Assembly (NCBI GenBank): GCA_030549495.1
Contig: JAUIRK010000292.1
Coordinates: 186,001-250,000 of the forward strand
Origin: Nectonema munidae
Taxonomy: Eukaryota > Nematomorpha > Nectonematoida > Nectonematidae
Direction: 5' to 3'
Length of the DNA: 64,000 nt
Part shown: positions 33,001-43,339 of the stretch, in pieces
Layout: each line of letters begins with the position of its first letter
How positions within the stretch are numbered: position 1 is the first letter of the stretch
The notes under the pieces: generated by a model
What the model was told of the DNA's origin: nothing
Database searches by the model: none
Seen by the model: only the letters and a program-made list of their open reading frames with translations
Made by a program: the position numbers and the translations under genes

Positions 33001-34928
33001 AAGAAATATTCTACAAACTTTAAATTAATATAAATGAGCTATTCCAATCCTTAAGTTATGCGCTAAAAATTACATGAAAATGATATTATTTGTACTAAGT
33101 TTATTAACAAAAATTTTGAGCAAAGCGTAAAAACATTGCCACCTATTCTAAGAAATCTTGATAAAAAAACTAAAACATTAAATAAAACCAATATCTAAGA
33201 ATAAAGTTGCTATATATTTGATTTCTGGAATAAAAACTTGATTGTTTAGATTAGCCTCGTCGCCAACTTCAAGTACTGTAGCGGGCAAAACTGATTTCAA
33301 TGGGGACGGGAATATAATAAAGCGTACTCATTTATATATTTCAAAAGAGTTTGCAAAATAAATCCCAGAGGGCAAAGCCCTTATCGACGGGCTTGGTTAC
33401 AGTAATTAATAGAGATAAACCTTTTAAATATAAAAAATATTCGCCTCGCTCAAAAATGTATGAACTCTTCTTCAAATTACTGGCTACTTTTGGCCTCTGA
33501 TCAAATATAGCTCAAATGTGCATTATTATATCAATGAAATAGAAATATAATTCAGAAAATTGAAAAATATTGGGGAGGGGAGCGAAAGGTTTTTTTGCCT
33601 ACCTTATAATCACATGAAGGAGGAGGGGGCGTCCCCCCCCCCCCCCCCCCCCCCCCCCCCTTGTGCCCACAAAATGATGTGCGCCCCTGGTGGTTGATCG
33701 CCTATGTTTCTCAACTACTAATATCAGGAGAGTTTATTCTATGTTTATAATCAACACTTTTATCGACTAACTTTGAAAGCTTTTTAAAAAATTATTTTTA
33801 GTCGAATTATCTGATCACTATATATTTAAAAAATGGTTTAAATAGGAGTTTCAAGGTTCTATACAACATTATTTTACTCTTTCAATCTCTCTGGGTTACT
33901 TCATAAAAGCGAATTTTTCAAATTGAAATGCAAAAAATAGATATAAATAAATCTTTTGCTTAACGTTTTTTGCCAATATTTTCGACTTTGGACGTATTTG
34001 AAAAAATAAACCCTAAATTCCTCCCCATTTGAATTAGATACAAGGATGGATAAATGTTAAAATTTAATATAAGTTATTCATATCTCTTTATACAGACTTT
34101 ATCACGGAATCGATGCAATTCAAAATAATTTATATCTAGAAATTGCATAAAAAGATTTTTACAGCTTGATTTTCTTAATTAAAGTTTTCCAAAAAAAATT
34201 TGTATAATAATTTTCGATCTTTATTGATATATAGGTATATTTTTCTTCCTATTTAAAATGACACTTTCTTGAACATTTTCATACATTATTATTTAATATT
34301 TTAGACGAGTGTATAATTTTTAAACTTCAAAAGGACTTTGTCAAAATGAAAAGTATAGTTATGTCAAATACCCAAAAATGTTCTCTAAAACATAGGCTTT
34401 GCATGTAAAGGGTAAAATGAGTAGTTTTGTAAATAAACTCTTCAAGTGGTAAATGGTGTATGAAAAAACCTTGGTGTTGAAATTTTCTTAATTTGAATTT
34501 AAGTGTAGTTTTAAAAAATACCTTAATTAAAATAGTTTTTAATCTCGTAATAAAAATCAAATTGGATTAAACAAATCTACAAAGGCAGAGGTTAATTTTA
34601 CGTGGAATCTGTTCATCTAGAATGCACAATTGCACGGCTTATTTTGAATTATGAGGAAGAAAAATTTGAAGCCGGACGGACTCGAACCCAATGTTTTATG
34701 GTAGAAAGCGAGATATCTAGACAACCTTACTCGCTCCACAACAAAATAGTTTAAGTAGTACCCTTCAAGCAAGTTTATCATTTGCTTTTGTGAGTGAATG
34801 AAGGCTTGGATTCCATTTTCAAAATCTTGTAAAGTGGTTAAGCTCTTTTGCAATCGATGGATGGAAGTGAAGAGGTCAAAATCAAACGTTTTCAACAGCA
34901 ACAAAAATGTGTAAACGGGAACAAACAT
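27034..34928 (-). CDS. P4HA: Prolyl 4-hydroxylase alpha subunit, N-terminal exons
   Basis: Four exons with agreeing phases: 34928-34762, 31956-31808, 31753-31631 and 27206-27034. Exon 1 begins MFVPVYTFLLLLKTFDFD, an ER signal, then LFTSIHRLQKSLTTLQDFEN, typical of the P4Ha_N dimerisation region. Exon 2 gives ENPLFYFKLVQKMSINWNYI. Exon 3 gives LIDSLLTLQHVYKYKASDMA, matching the RLQ-x-TY-x-L-x-x-SD signature. Exon 4 gives EEAYVIGEHAYTQSMYTSSY, the start of the TPR-like peptide-binding domain. The family enzyme hydroxylates collagen-type prolines in the ER. The segment expected between exons 3 and 4 is absent; both boundaries are phase 1, so a small cassette exon may be hidden. The catalytic half was not found and may lie left of the window, or the gene may be broken. 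The start is ATG 34928; the frame extends a few codons upstream without ATG. Intron 2 is only 54 bp; introns 1 and 3 are full of transposons. Confidence 0.87.
27259..29373 (-). mobile_element. Tc1/IS630-like transposon with very long inverted repeats
   Basis: The arms 27259-27700 and about 28905-29373 are inverse copies of over 400 bp, flanked by TA. Each arm starts CCATTTTT and contains four imperfect tandem units like TTGCAATTCCGTTACACCC. The interior carries a minus-strand transposase relic: IYIDETEFNFN near 28440 (first catalytic Asp), a V-x-x-MDNC-like block near 28240 and LNPIEYAFSKIKNNAKSLL at about 28150, the classic end of a DDE_3 core. Several stops and frame changes make it inactive. 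The element sits in intron 3 of the hydroxylase gene, 53 bp upstream of exon 4 on that strand, very near the acceptor region. Confidence 0.82.
29376..29795. other. AT-rich intronic sequence
   Basis: Nothing recognisable between the Tc1-like element and the next MITE. Confidence 0.5.
29796..29923. mobile_element. TTAA-flanked MITE 1 (piggyBac type)
   Basis: TTAA at 29796-29799 and 29920-29923 brackets 120 bp whose ends CCTGTTATCGACCA and TGGTCGTTAACGGG are imperfect inverse copies. TTAA duplication is the hallmark of piggyBac transposition. An inner palindrome, GTCGACATATGTCGA, follows the left end. Its termini differ from those of the larger piggyBac copies, so the source family is another one. 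Confidence 0.65.
30222..31262 (+). mobile_element. hAT element with perfect 8-bp target duplication
   Basis: The element is 30230-31254, flanked by ACACGCAT at 30222-30229 and 31255-31262. Ends are CAGGGCCCACG and CGGGCTCTG. Near 30880-31000 the plus strand reads AALTIGISIASCERSFSTLK and RRLNA, the hAT C-terminal dimerisation motif (ASxERSFSxLK). Only this terminal piece of the transposase remains, so the copy is non-autonomous. A second hAT MITE is nested inside. The perfect duplication suggests modest age. It lies in hydroxylase intron 3. Confidence 0.85.
30455..30852. mobile_element. Nested hAT MITE (CAGTGGTTCCCAACC ends)
   Basis: The MITE 30463-30844 begins CAGTGGTTCCCAACC and ends GGTTGGGAACCACTG, perfect inverse copies. 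Target duplication GTCTAGAG lies at 30455-30462 and 30845-30852. This terminal sequence is typical of Charlie-like hATs in many animals. It interrupts the host hAT and is therefore younger than it. Confidence 0.9.
31265..31401. mobile_element. TTAA-flanked MITE 2
   Basis: TTAA at 31265-31268 and 31398-31401 encloses 129 bp with ends CCCATTTAAGGCCAA and TTGGCTGTAAATGGG, inverse copies with one or two mismatches. It abuts the target duplication of the preceding hAT by two bases. Confidence 0.65.
32000..32661. other. AT-rich part of hydroxylase intron 1
   Basis: Short frames only; no recognisable feature. Confidence 0.5.
32662..33689. mobile_element. Non-autonomous hAT (GGGGCGCACATCCGG ends) in hydroxylase intron 1
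   Basis: CGGGGCGCACATC at 32662 and GATGTGCGCCCCTG ending at 33689 are inverse copies, the same family as the 36889-39249 insertion and the lone terminus at 2136-2156. A run of about 28 C lies 28 bp inside the right end. No clear target duplication or transposase motif was seen. Confidence 0.65.
33690..34593. other. AT-rich part of hydroxylase intron 1
   Basis: No gene or repeat recognised; one short minus-strand frame at 34327-34560 has no motif. Confidence 0.45.
34594..34745 (-). mobile_element. tRNA-derived SINE, copy 3, beside hydroxylase exon 1 donor
   Basis: Minus-strand copy with GAGTAAGGTTGTCTAGAT (A-box region), TTGGGTTCGAGTCC (B box) and GTGCAATTGTGCATTCT. It is more diverged than copies 1 and 2. 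It begins 15-20 bp past the exon 1 donor and in the same orientation as the gene, so readthrough of the donor would run directly into it. Confidence 0.65.
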
Positions 34929-36740
34929 AGCCAATCGAAATGACTTTACATCCTAAATATTGAATTATTTTATTATATATCTACCTCTATCCATATTTCA
35001 CAATACAGACAACAGCCGAATGATAACAATAACCCCAAAACAAATTTATCCTCCATCGAACGTTTAGCGTTGTAACGATTATATCCGCATCGAACCCGAC
35101 ATAGGCTTTTTTTTAAAGGTCATCGCCCATTTTCTTTATTATTTGCCGTTTTTTTGAGTAAAAGAGGTAGAGTAAAAAGCCACGTTCATTTTCTTCAAAT
35201 ATTTCTGTAAATTTTAAATACGGCATTTCTTCCAGAAAAGCGTATTCTTTGATTCCTGTTTGCTGTAAAATGCAATAGCACACTTGCCTTTTAGCCTTAG
35301 ACTCACGCGCAGGGTCGCGACTCTGATTTGGTTGATCATAAAAGGAAACGATGGCATAAGATACTTGAGGTTTCAAAATTACGTACAAAAAAAGAAAGTT
35401 ATTACAGAGGAATTCCCTACGATTTCAATTTTATTACAAGTCTTTTATCTAGCTTTTTTAAAGGTATACCTTTTTTAAATTTAGAAGGAGGCAATAGAGA
35501 GGAGCTTATGTCCCCTTACATTAGGATAATATCACATTTTACATATTAAAAATGTTAGATTTTTTATTTCTTCATTCAATAAACATATGAATTCTAAATA
35601 TTATGTTGTATAAGAAACTTAAACATATAATGTCTCTAAAGTAGTAAAAAGCCATGTTGTCGATATAGTGAAATTTATTTAAGTAACGGTAACTGTTCAT
35701 AATCGGCATTGACGTTTTATATGGTAATCGGAAGCGTCATTGGTTAAAATTTGAGATCGGTACTTTATTTTTTTTTTATTTTATAGGTACTTTTTTCTTT
35801 TTTTTTGGTAATTTAGTTAAATACTTGACTTTTTAGTTTGTAGTAAGGGTTACCAGTTTAATTAATTTCTAAAGTACTTTTAGTTAATATATCTCGGCGG
35901 TTAACGGTTTTAGGGGCTATCTATCTTACGACAGTGTTGTTCAATCATTTTTATTTGTGAAGTAATTCATTAATCAACTTTTTCCAAAATTAATGCTAAA
36001 TAAAATTAATAATGCATAGGAAACAAAGCATAGCTTGTTAAAAATATAGATTTTGATTTATTTTCGATCATTTTCCAAATAGAACGATTTACCCAAATAT
36101 ACATCGAAATAAAATCGAAATTTCTTTAACTTTTATTTGTACAAAGCCAAAATTGCAATGAACTGTTTAGACAAATTTTGCTATTGTTCTGACTTTGCAA
36201 TACTTACATTATCTGGTTAAGTTAAGTATCGAATTTAAAATTTTATTTCTTAAAGAAGAAAAAATAACATATGTTAAAACTCAAGATTTTCGAATTCTTC
36301 GAAAAGAATCGTGCCTCGTTATTGACAGCTATATAAATTCTATTATTTTTATTGATCGAATTTTCATTTCTTTCTTTCAAAAAACCATCATATTGAAATA
36401 TTGTAACAATTTGCAAAAACAATTCATCGATTTGGAGGTGTAGTATTCATATTTAAGAATAAAAAATTTTTTTAATGGCATATGTATTTTCACATTTTGC
36501 TAATATTTAAAACATAAAATTTATTTAAGAATGTAAAAGTTTTTATTTAATTAAAAATAAATACTTTGATATTGCTTTTTATAATTACAAGAAGCAATCA
36601 TTAATCGACCAATAAAATTCTCGAGATACATTTTTCAATCGCGATTGACAGGTTTCCGTGCCACATAGAATGCATTCAGGAGTAATTGTCCATAACGGAT
36701 AAATCTCAACAGGGATATTTGTTCTAGAATTAAAACTGAA
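34929..36740. other. Region upstream of the hydroxylase gene; one weak ORF
   Basis: It should hold the hydroxylase promoter and perhaps upstream CtIP exons on the other strand, but neither could be identified. A minus-strand frame at 35113-35388 (91 aa, contains YCILQQTGIKEYAFLEEMPY) is less AT-rich than its surroundings and might be a short exon or old transposon piece; I do not recognise it. Confidence 0.35.
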
Positions 36741-37460
36741 TATCCATGATTTAAGATAACTTTAAAAATTTTATTTCAATTATTAGGTAACTTATTAGCT
36801 TAGAATATTTTGATAAATAGTTTTTTTTTGTATTTTTAAAAAAAAATTATTATTATTAAAAAGATTGAAAACTTTAATATCAGATTATCAGGGGCGCATA
36901 TCCGGGGGGCGAGGGTTTTAAATTGTGCCCCTTCTATCAACTTTTTTTTGGCTACACCACTGCTTCTGTCTAATTTGCATTTAGTAAATTAAAATTTTTC
37001 AATCGTTACAATTTTATATCAATGAATATTGTTAAACTCGCGCTAAGAATTTTTTTTCAACAAAAGTCACTTAATCTTTATCACTATGTTTGCTACATTT
37101 TGTAACATTTGAAAACTTTAATTTTTTCAAATCAAGAAATTTTTTTCAATAGTTATTTGGGAATGAATATTTTGATTATCTATTCAGTTTAAAAGCAAGA
37201 ATATTTGCTTAATATTTGAGCAGAGATATTTTTTATAATGTTCGATTGTTAAATTTTATAAGTAACACTGTACATAATCAAACATTTTTTTTAAGAAAAT
37301 TTGTTGATTTAATAAAAATATAATATCGAAACAAAATGTTTCATTTGTTAAAAATGTACTTGATCTATTTATGACAGCTGTCAGAATTTTATTTGTAGAC
37401 AGAAATATTCAAAAAAAATGCAATGATTTTTTTTCTCGTATACTTTGATTTATGTTAGTT

Positions 37461-37781
37461 AGGTCCTCGGACATTTCGCCTTATTATTTTCATAAGACAG
37501 TTCGTCCCATGGACAATTCGCCCCATTATTTTCATAAGACATTTTGTTTCATGGACAATTCGCCCCGTTATTTTCATAAGACATTTTGTCTCATGGACAA
37601 TTCTAAAAAATTAAGAGAAAAATTGATTAATTTGAAATAATTTAATAGAGATAAAATAAACAAGAATATAAATTTTTTAATAATTTTACACATATAATAA
37701 GCAACAATGGATGAAACTAATAGCCTATGAGGCAATTTGTTAACGGGCAAATTGTCTATGGGGCGAAATGTCTGTCGACCG
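37461..37781. mobile_element. MITE with 42-bp minisatellite
   Basis: Ends GGTCCTCGGACATTTCGCC and GGGCGAAATGTCTGTCGACC are inverse copies. The left half holds about 3.5 tandem units of 42 bp, built around GGACAATTCGCCCC and TTTTCATAAGACA. A frame across the repeats is a by-product. Nested in the hAT insertion. Confidence 0.55.
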
Positions 37782-38062
37782 TTATTTAAAAAATTTTTTA
37801 ATTATAAGGCTACACAAATTTCAAAAAAAAAGAGAAACTCCCACAAATAAGGGTGTATAAAGCTATTTAAACGTTGGCTTTTGCTGTTTATAAAAACTTG
37901 AAAATATCAAATAAACTAATTCTTTATGCCTCCTATTATTTTGAATTATTCTGAGAACAGACGGTTCCATTTTAAAATAGTGAAAATTGCTTTATTAGTT
38001 TATTTTGTTTCCTTTCTCTCTTATGTTAATTATGTAGCAAATTTTCCAATTTTGAGTAAAAG

Positions 38063-38215
38063 TTAAGGTGCAGCGGATGTATTTTCATTGACCAGACACT
38101 GATGTACCGCTTATGTCAAACTATGAACAAATTCGTATCGATGAGAAATCGAATCCAGAGGCTTCCGTGCTATGTCCATCATCTCAACCAACCTGCCATG
38201 CCCCCATAGAGTATG
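38063..38215 (-). mobile_element. tRNA-derived SINE, copy 4 (diverged)
   Basis: Minus strand: GGCAGGTTGGTTGAGATG, TGGATTCGATTTCTC (B-box region) and a body ending ATCCGCTGCACCTTA. It is the most diverged member of the SINE set, consistent with an older insertion or a subfamily. Confidence 0.55.
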
Positions 38216-38386
38216 CTGTAGGGGAGCTCTATAACTTTTTCTAATAGACTTTTTTTCCTTAAAATTATAAAAGACAAATCATTGCAAAATGTTAACAGTT
38301 ATTTTACTTTTTGAAGATTTTTGTAGCTTGTATCATTTTTGGATTTTTTTAAACTAGTGTATATTCTATGGTTGTAGGTAAAAATG

Positions 38387-39000
38387 CCCCCGAAATAAAT
38401 GCCCGCAATTAAAAAGTAGGAAAAAATGCCCCCTAATTTTTGATTTTCAGGATTTTTTTAATTATATAAATATTTTTATTTGGTATCGTTTTGAAAGGCT
38501 AAATTTCTAAAATTTCTTAATCTATAGGGTTTTTTCTTTATAAAGTTCTTGAAAACAATAGTAAAGGTGCAGATTTGTGGGAATGTGTTCTTAAAATGAG
38601 TTAAAATACAAATTATATTTAGAAAGTGTTCTGATACACACAAAGTCCAAAAATATTTGCTGTTTTATAAAAAAATTTTTTGTATTTAAAAAATTGTCGT
38701 ATGCTGAGTTTTTTAGTTTATTTAATTAAATTCGAAATGTTTTAGATAAAAGTTAATTTTTTTTTTACAAAAAAACTTTATTTGACATATCTTTTTTAAA
38801 AATTTTAATTAATAATTTTTTGAAATTTTTTGTGTTGGGGCATTTTTTCCTAATTTTAAATTGGGGCATTTTTACTGAGAGCATTTTTTTCTACTTTTTA
38901 ATTGGGGCATTTTTTCCTACTTTTTAATTGGTGGCATTTTTTCCTACTTTTTAATTGGTGGCATTTTTTCCTACTTTTTAATTGGCGGTATTTTTTCTGC
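38387..39000. mobile_element. MITE with tandem-repeat arms (GGGGCATTTTTTCC units)
   Basis: The left arm has one or two units like ATTAAAAAGTAGGAAAAAAT, and the right arm has five or so 26-27-bp units like GGCATTTTTTCCTACTTTTT in inverse orientation. Repeat number differs between arms, so the arms expanded after insertion or differ by recombination. Nested in the hAT insertion. No coding content. Confidence 0.5.
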
Positions 39001-39590
39001 GCACTATATTCGATATGCAAATTTTATTAAAATATTTTCGTTGTAAGTATAGTATTTAAATTCACCAATTTTGTAAAAAAAATATAAAGTAGTCTTATAA
39101 ATTTAGGACTTTATCTATGCGCTGAATACACTCTATTTTAAAGGATTGCTTGAATATTTGGTCTCCCGTGGTATTTTCAGACCACTAATTTTGAAAATTG
39201 CAAGAAAAAAATTTCGCCCCCCCCCCAATTTTGACGATGTGCGCCCCTGAGATTATCTATTGATTATAATTATAGTATTATTTAGAAAGTAAACAAAAAA
39301 TTTCGAAGCTAGGGTTTAAATTGCATGAAGTAAAGATAAATGTACTGCAGGGTGTTTTTAACAAATACCACTTATGTAGGAATAGAAACAAATAAGAACT
39401 GATCCTAAATTCGAACAGTAGTTCAAAGTCTGTAAACAATCAAATCTAGACCACCTTATTCAAGGTCGAAAACATTTGCAGAAAACATATAATAAAAGAT
39501 TTAGAGTTTGCCAATAACAATGAAAAAGGTTCATGGGCAATTCGGTCTTAAACAATTCGGCATCAAGGCAATATTTTTTTTTTCAATATA

Positions 39591-40600
39591 CAGTCGAACT
39601 TTATTACAACGAACGTCGTTACAACGAAATAATTTAATATTTTGTCTGAACCTCTTTCATTGAAATTTACACGCGTATAACGAACATTACAACGAAATCA
39701 AATAAATGTCCATTGAAGCCAATTTTATTATATAACTTAACAATCAGAAAATTTTCATAGAATTTTTTGGTGTGGTATTTTTATTTTCGAGCTATGAGAA
39801 ATTTGGCTAAGCGGAATACCCAACTTAGGGCTTCTGATTTCGAGACCTGGGCTCTCGCCAATTACCACGCAACCCGTCAAGAAATCATAGAATTTAATTA
39901 ATAATTTTTTAAATTATAAACATGATTTTTTAAATTTTAAAAGGAAAGGTTTCAAAATAGTAATTAAAAATTTTTATTCAAATTTAATCTGTACTTTCTT
40001 AACTTGCTTTTAAAATTTTTAAGTAAAATTATTTTTAAAAAATTATAGTGTTTAATTAAAAAATTTTTTGTTAGAACTTTAGGTCGAATATTTCATTTAA
40101 ATAATAAAAAAAAGAATTTTAGAAATAGATAAAAATATTATGAAAAAATTTGAAATTGCTAAAAAAAAATATGGAATAAGTTTTCCAACTTTATCCACTT
40201 TTAAAGATAAAGATAAAATTTTGGATTCTTCAAATGTTTTTAAAACAAAAAGACAAAGAGCACATATTGCTGAAAATCATGACGTTGAAAAATCAGTATT
40301 TGAATGGTTTGTTGAAAGTAGAGCAAGAAATGTTCCCTTAAATGGCCCACTTATTTATGAAAAAGCCCGTTTTTTGTTGCATCTTTTGGTTTTCCAAATT
40401 TTATAGCTAGAAGTGGTTGGTTATATAGATTTCAAAAAAGAAATAACATATGTTGAGCAAAAGACGTCTCTTTGGAAATAGTTGATGAATGGAAAAAAAG
40501 TATATTACAAAACATTTAGAAAAATACTGTTTGGAGAATATTTATAACGCTGATGAAACCGCGTTTATTTTTACTCGGGCAAAATTATAGTTTGACTACT
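39591..40600 (+). mobile_element. Tigger/pogo relic, copy 2
   Basis: The terminus CAGTCGAACTTTATTACAAC is preceded by TA. The frame at 40140-40406 reads MKKFEIAKKKYGISFPTLST and VFEWFVESRARNVPLNGPLI, more intact than copy 1, followed in other frames by SGWLYRFQKRNNI and a degraded NADET motif near 40550. This is the CENP-B-like DNA-binding part of a Tigger transposase; the catalytic remainder is missing. The comparison shows which changes arose after duplication. Confidence 0.75.
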
Positions 40601-42258
40601 TTGTGTTTGCTTGCACCAATTTAACTTTTAAACTATTTTTTGAATGATGCTGAAAAAAATGAAGTAATGCCATCTTAATGTATAGTTTGGTTAATGTTTG
40701 CATAATTTTAACTTTATTTTATACCTTTTTTTGAGAGTCTAACTAACTTACACTTATTCTTATACACTAAAAAAAATAAAAAAATTCTAATACAAAGTTT
40801 TCTAACTTTAGTTCTGTTTTACATTTTTGATAGAGATTATCTCAGAAAAGTTATGTAAGTTGGATGTGTTTTTTTAATTTATTTTTCTCAATAAAACATT
40901 TTCATTTTTTAAGAAGGAGAAATGGATCAACTGAAAATTAAAGAATGTTTTTTTTCATTCAATAAAATTTCCAATTTTTTTATTGTTAATTTATATCTTT
41001 ACACCTTTTCTACACATAATTTGGAGATGGTGTGCATATATTTGAAGGGAGAAAGTTTTGTTATGCATGTTGCTATATTTATAAGTCTTCATTCATTGTT
41101 GACGTTAAGCTTAATGGGGCGGGGTTAAAGTTTACATTAAGCTTAATTAAGAATGAAATAAAATAGACAAGAGAGGAGTAGGAATTCTGAAAAATTTGTT
41201 GTCCTTTTTGGAAGATGCTTGAAAGTCCCCCTCCTTCAATAATTTCACGGATGTGCGCCCCTGTGTTGATAGTAGTTGACAGTTAATATCTTTTTTATCA
41301 TTCAAAAATTTTTTTAAATACAGAAATTGATCAAGGTATTTAAAGCATCTATTATGCTATTTTTTCAATAAAAATATTCATACTCTTTTACAAATGTCCC
41401 CTAATACGTCATCATTTAATGTCATCCAATGAAAAATAGAAAACTTTTTCAATGAATCAATCCAACAATTTAAATAGCATATACGCTAAGATTGCAACTT
41501 TATAACGCATTTTAAATAACTTTTCCATAATGTACTGAATCCTTCTGCAAAGGCAAGAAATTTTCAATTAAACGTTCCTTTAGACTTTAGAGAATTCACA
41601 GTTGAAAAAATGTTTTGTAGATATCTACATATTTTTGCAATTGAAGTCTGAGCATAAATATATTTCACGTAAATAATCTTCAAAAAGTTTTTTAAAAAGA
41701 ATATAGGTAGATTAGGCTGGGAGAGAAAATATTATTTCAAAGCTTGAATTAGTTGCAAAATTCGTTCTATAGCTGGAAACAGAGTAAGCCACATTTTCTT
41801 ACTGAAAGAAGAGAACATGCTTAAACCCCACTCCAACAAATTCACATAATTCTTTTAACTTTTCATTTCTCACAGTATATGTATGAAAATAGTTAACAAT
41901 TTTGACAATTATCCTCAACAACTTGTAGTGAATCAAATAGAATATATGCTTGACAACCAAACGAAACTAAATTGATATTTTGAAAAAAGTTTTTCAGCTT
42001 AAAACTAGAGATGTATCTGATGATAAATTGATAACTTGCTTATGCGAATGTCAGAATTAACTTTTTTGCGGATGCCGATATCATAATGGCTACTCCTAGT
42101 TTTATACTTCTTAAAAATTTAGAGAAGATGTCAATGTATATGTGTTATCATAAAGAAATACCTATCATAAAAATTTTGGATAAAGTAAAGATTCAAAAAT
42201 TCCGAAAAAACTTTGTGAAAATTGCTGATGCGGATGTTGAAGCTTAAATAAGTTGAAG

Positions 42259-43330
42259 CCCATATTCTCTTTCCTAAAATTTGTAATACAAAAATTATCA
42301 TAATCTCTGATACTCCTGGAAGAAAAAAGTCTCCATGCAAACATCCTTGCCGATCAAAAGCCAAGATTTTAAATCAATTTCCAAATTCTCTTAAACCCAG
42401 ATGGCTCGATGAACTTTTACTGTGTGGAAAAATTTTGAATTCGTAGTATGTTGTGATACCAGTTGTAAAATGTATGTATAAAATTAGAGCAAAATAGGAG
42501 AGAATTCAGAGAATATTGTGAACTGTTAGATATGGAATATGGTGATCTCATCCTTCATTACGAGGTGCGTTGGCTTTCTAGAGGACTAGTTCTCAGAAGA
42601 TTTTGGAAACTGAAAAATAGTCTACATGTTTTTCTTAAATAAAACGAAGAGCTGGACGAAGAAAGGGCCCTTTTGTGTGATAAAAAGTGCAGGTTTGATT
42701 TTGCATTTTAGTTAATATTATCAGCCATCACAATGACCTAAAATCAAAACTGCAGGGAAGGAAAAAATTCTTTCCTAGCTTAGTAAATGATATCAGTGCA
42801 TTCAAAATGAAGTTGAAATTGTTTATCACTCAGCTAGAAAACAAGAATTTGAGCCAATTTCCACATAGGAACAAAATGAATGTGTTGAAGATATTACCAA
42901 CTTTTCAGATTGCGTTGAAAAATCATATTACTACAAGAGGCCCTTGATAGTCGTTTTAGTGATTTTGCTGAAGAAGAAGACTGCATGCTTGCATTTATAA
43001 ATCCATTTTCACTTACTGATCAAAACATTCTGAAGATGCCTAGAAATATAATTACAGATGAAACGTATTGATCTAAAAGCAAATTCAATACTAAAGAGTA
43101 AATTTGATGCTCTTCCCTCACTCCTAGCAGCACTTAGCTAAGTGCATCTGAAATGATTAATTTTTAGCGATCATTACCATGTGAACATTTTCCAGAAGTG
43201 AGAAAATTTACACAAAGTAATGCCTGTCACTTTGGAACAACATACAGATGCCAGCAAGCATTTTCATCCATGAAAATGATAAAGAACAAAGTGAGGTACT
43301 GTTTATAATTGTACAATAGAGAAATAATAT
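42259..43330 (+). pseudogene. hAT transposase relic, ZBED5-like group, copy 2 (longer)
   Basis: It matches 8443-9149 (HYEVRWLSRGLVLRRFWKL near 42560-42610) and then continues with EEEDCMLAFINPFSLTDQNI at about 42970-43030 and, near 43190-43300, VRKFTQSNACHFGTTYRCQQ followed by AFSSMKMIKNKVRY. That last block is the C-terminal dimerisation part (FGTTYxCEQxFSxMKxxK in related proteins). Stops interrupt the frame. It shows that copy 1 was truncated at 9149. Confidence 0.75.
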
Positions 43331-43339
43331 TCTTATAAT

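Larger units (their letters stand above)
36882..39256. mobile_element. 2.4-kb non-autonomous hAT insertion in copy 2
   Basis: The element 36889-39249 runs CAGGGGCGCATATCC to GATGTGCGCCCCTG, flanked by AGATTAT (or AGATTATC if the terminal C is shared). Copy 1 near 145 shows the uninterrupted site CAGATTATCTATTG, so the insertion and target duplication are directly proven by the empty allele. No transposase was seen; the interior holds a minisatellite MITE (37461-37781), a SINE (38063-38215) and a repeat-armed MITE (38387-39000). It is younger than the duplication, or was lost precisely from copy 1, which is unlikely. Confidence 0.88.
36741..42970. repeat. Segmental duplication block 1, copy 2
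   Basis: Matches 1-3137 and then 8443-9150. Compared with copy 1 it carries a hAT insertion (36889-39249) and lacks the 5305 bp equivalent to 3138-8442. At the deletion joint a 9-bp filler, AAGTTGAAG (42250-42258), matches neither flank. Beyond 42970 copy 2 continues into hAT sequence that copy 1 lacks. Confidence 0.88.

Noticed and set aside
34617-34934. 105-residue frame taken as a whole protein
   Set aside because: Its first part is hydroxylase exon 1; the rest is unspliced intron and SINE. The first codon given by the frame is not ATG; the ATG is at 34928.
35113-35388. 91-residue minus frame upstream of the hydroxylase gene
   Set aside because: Not rejected outright, but no homology, start context or splice signal supports listing it as a gene.
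37452-37640. 62-residue frame with repeated HKTF motif
   Set aside because: By-product of the 42-bp minisatellite.
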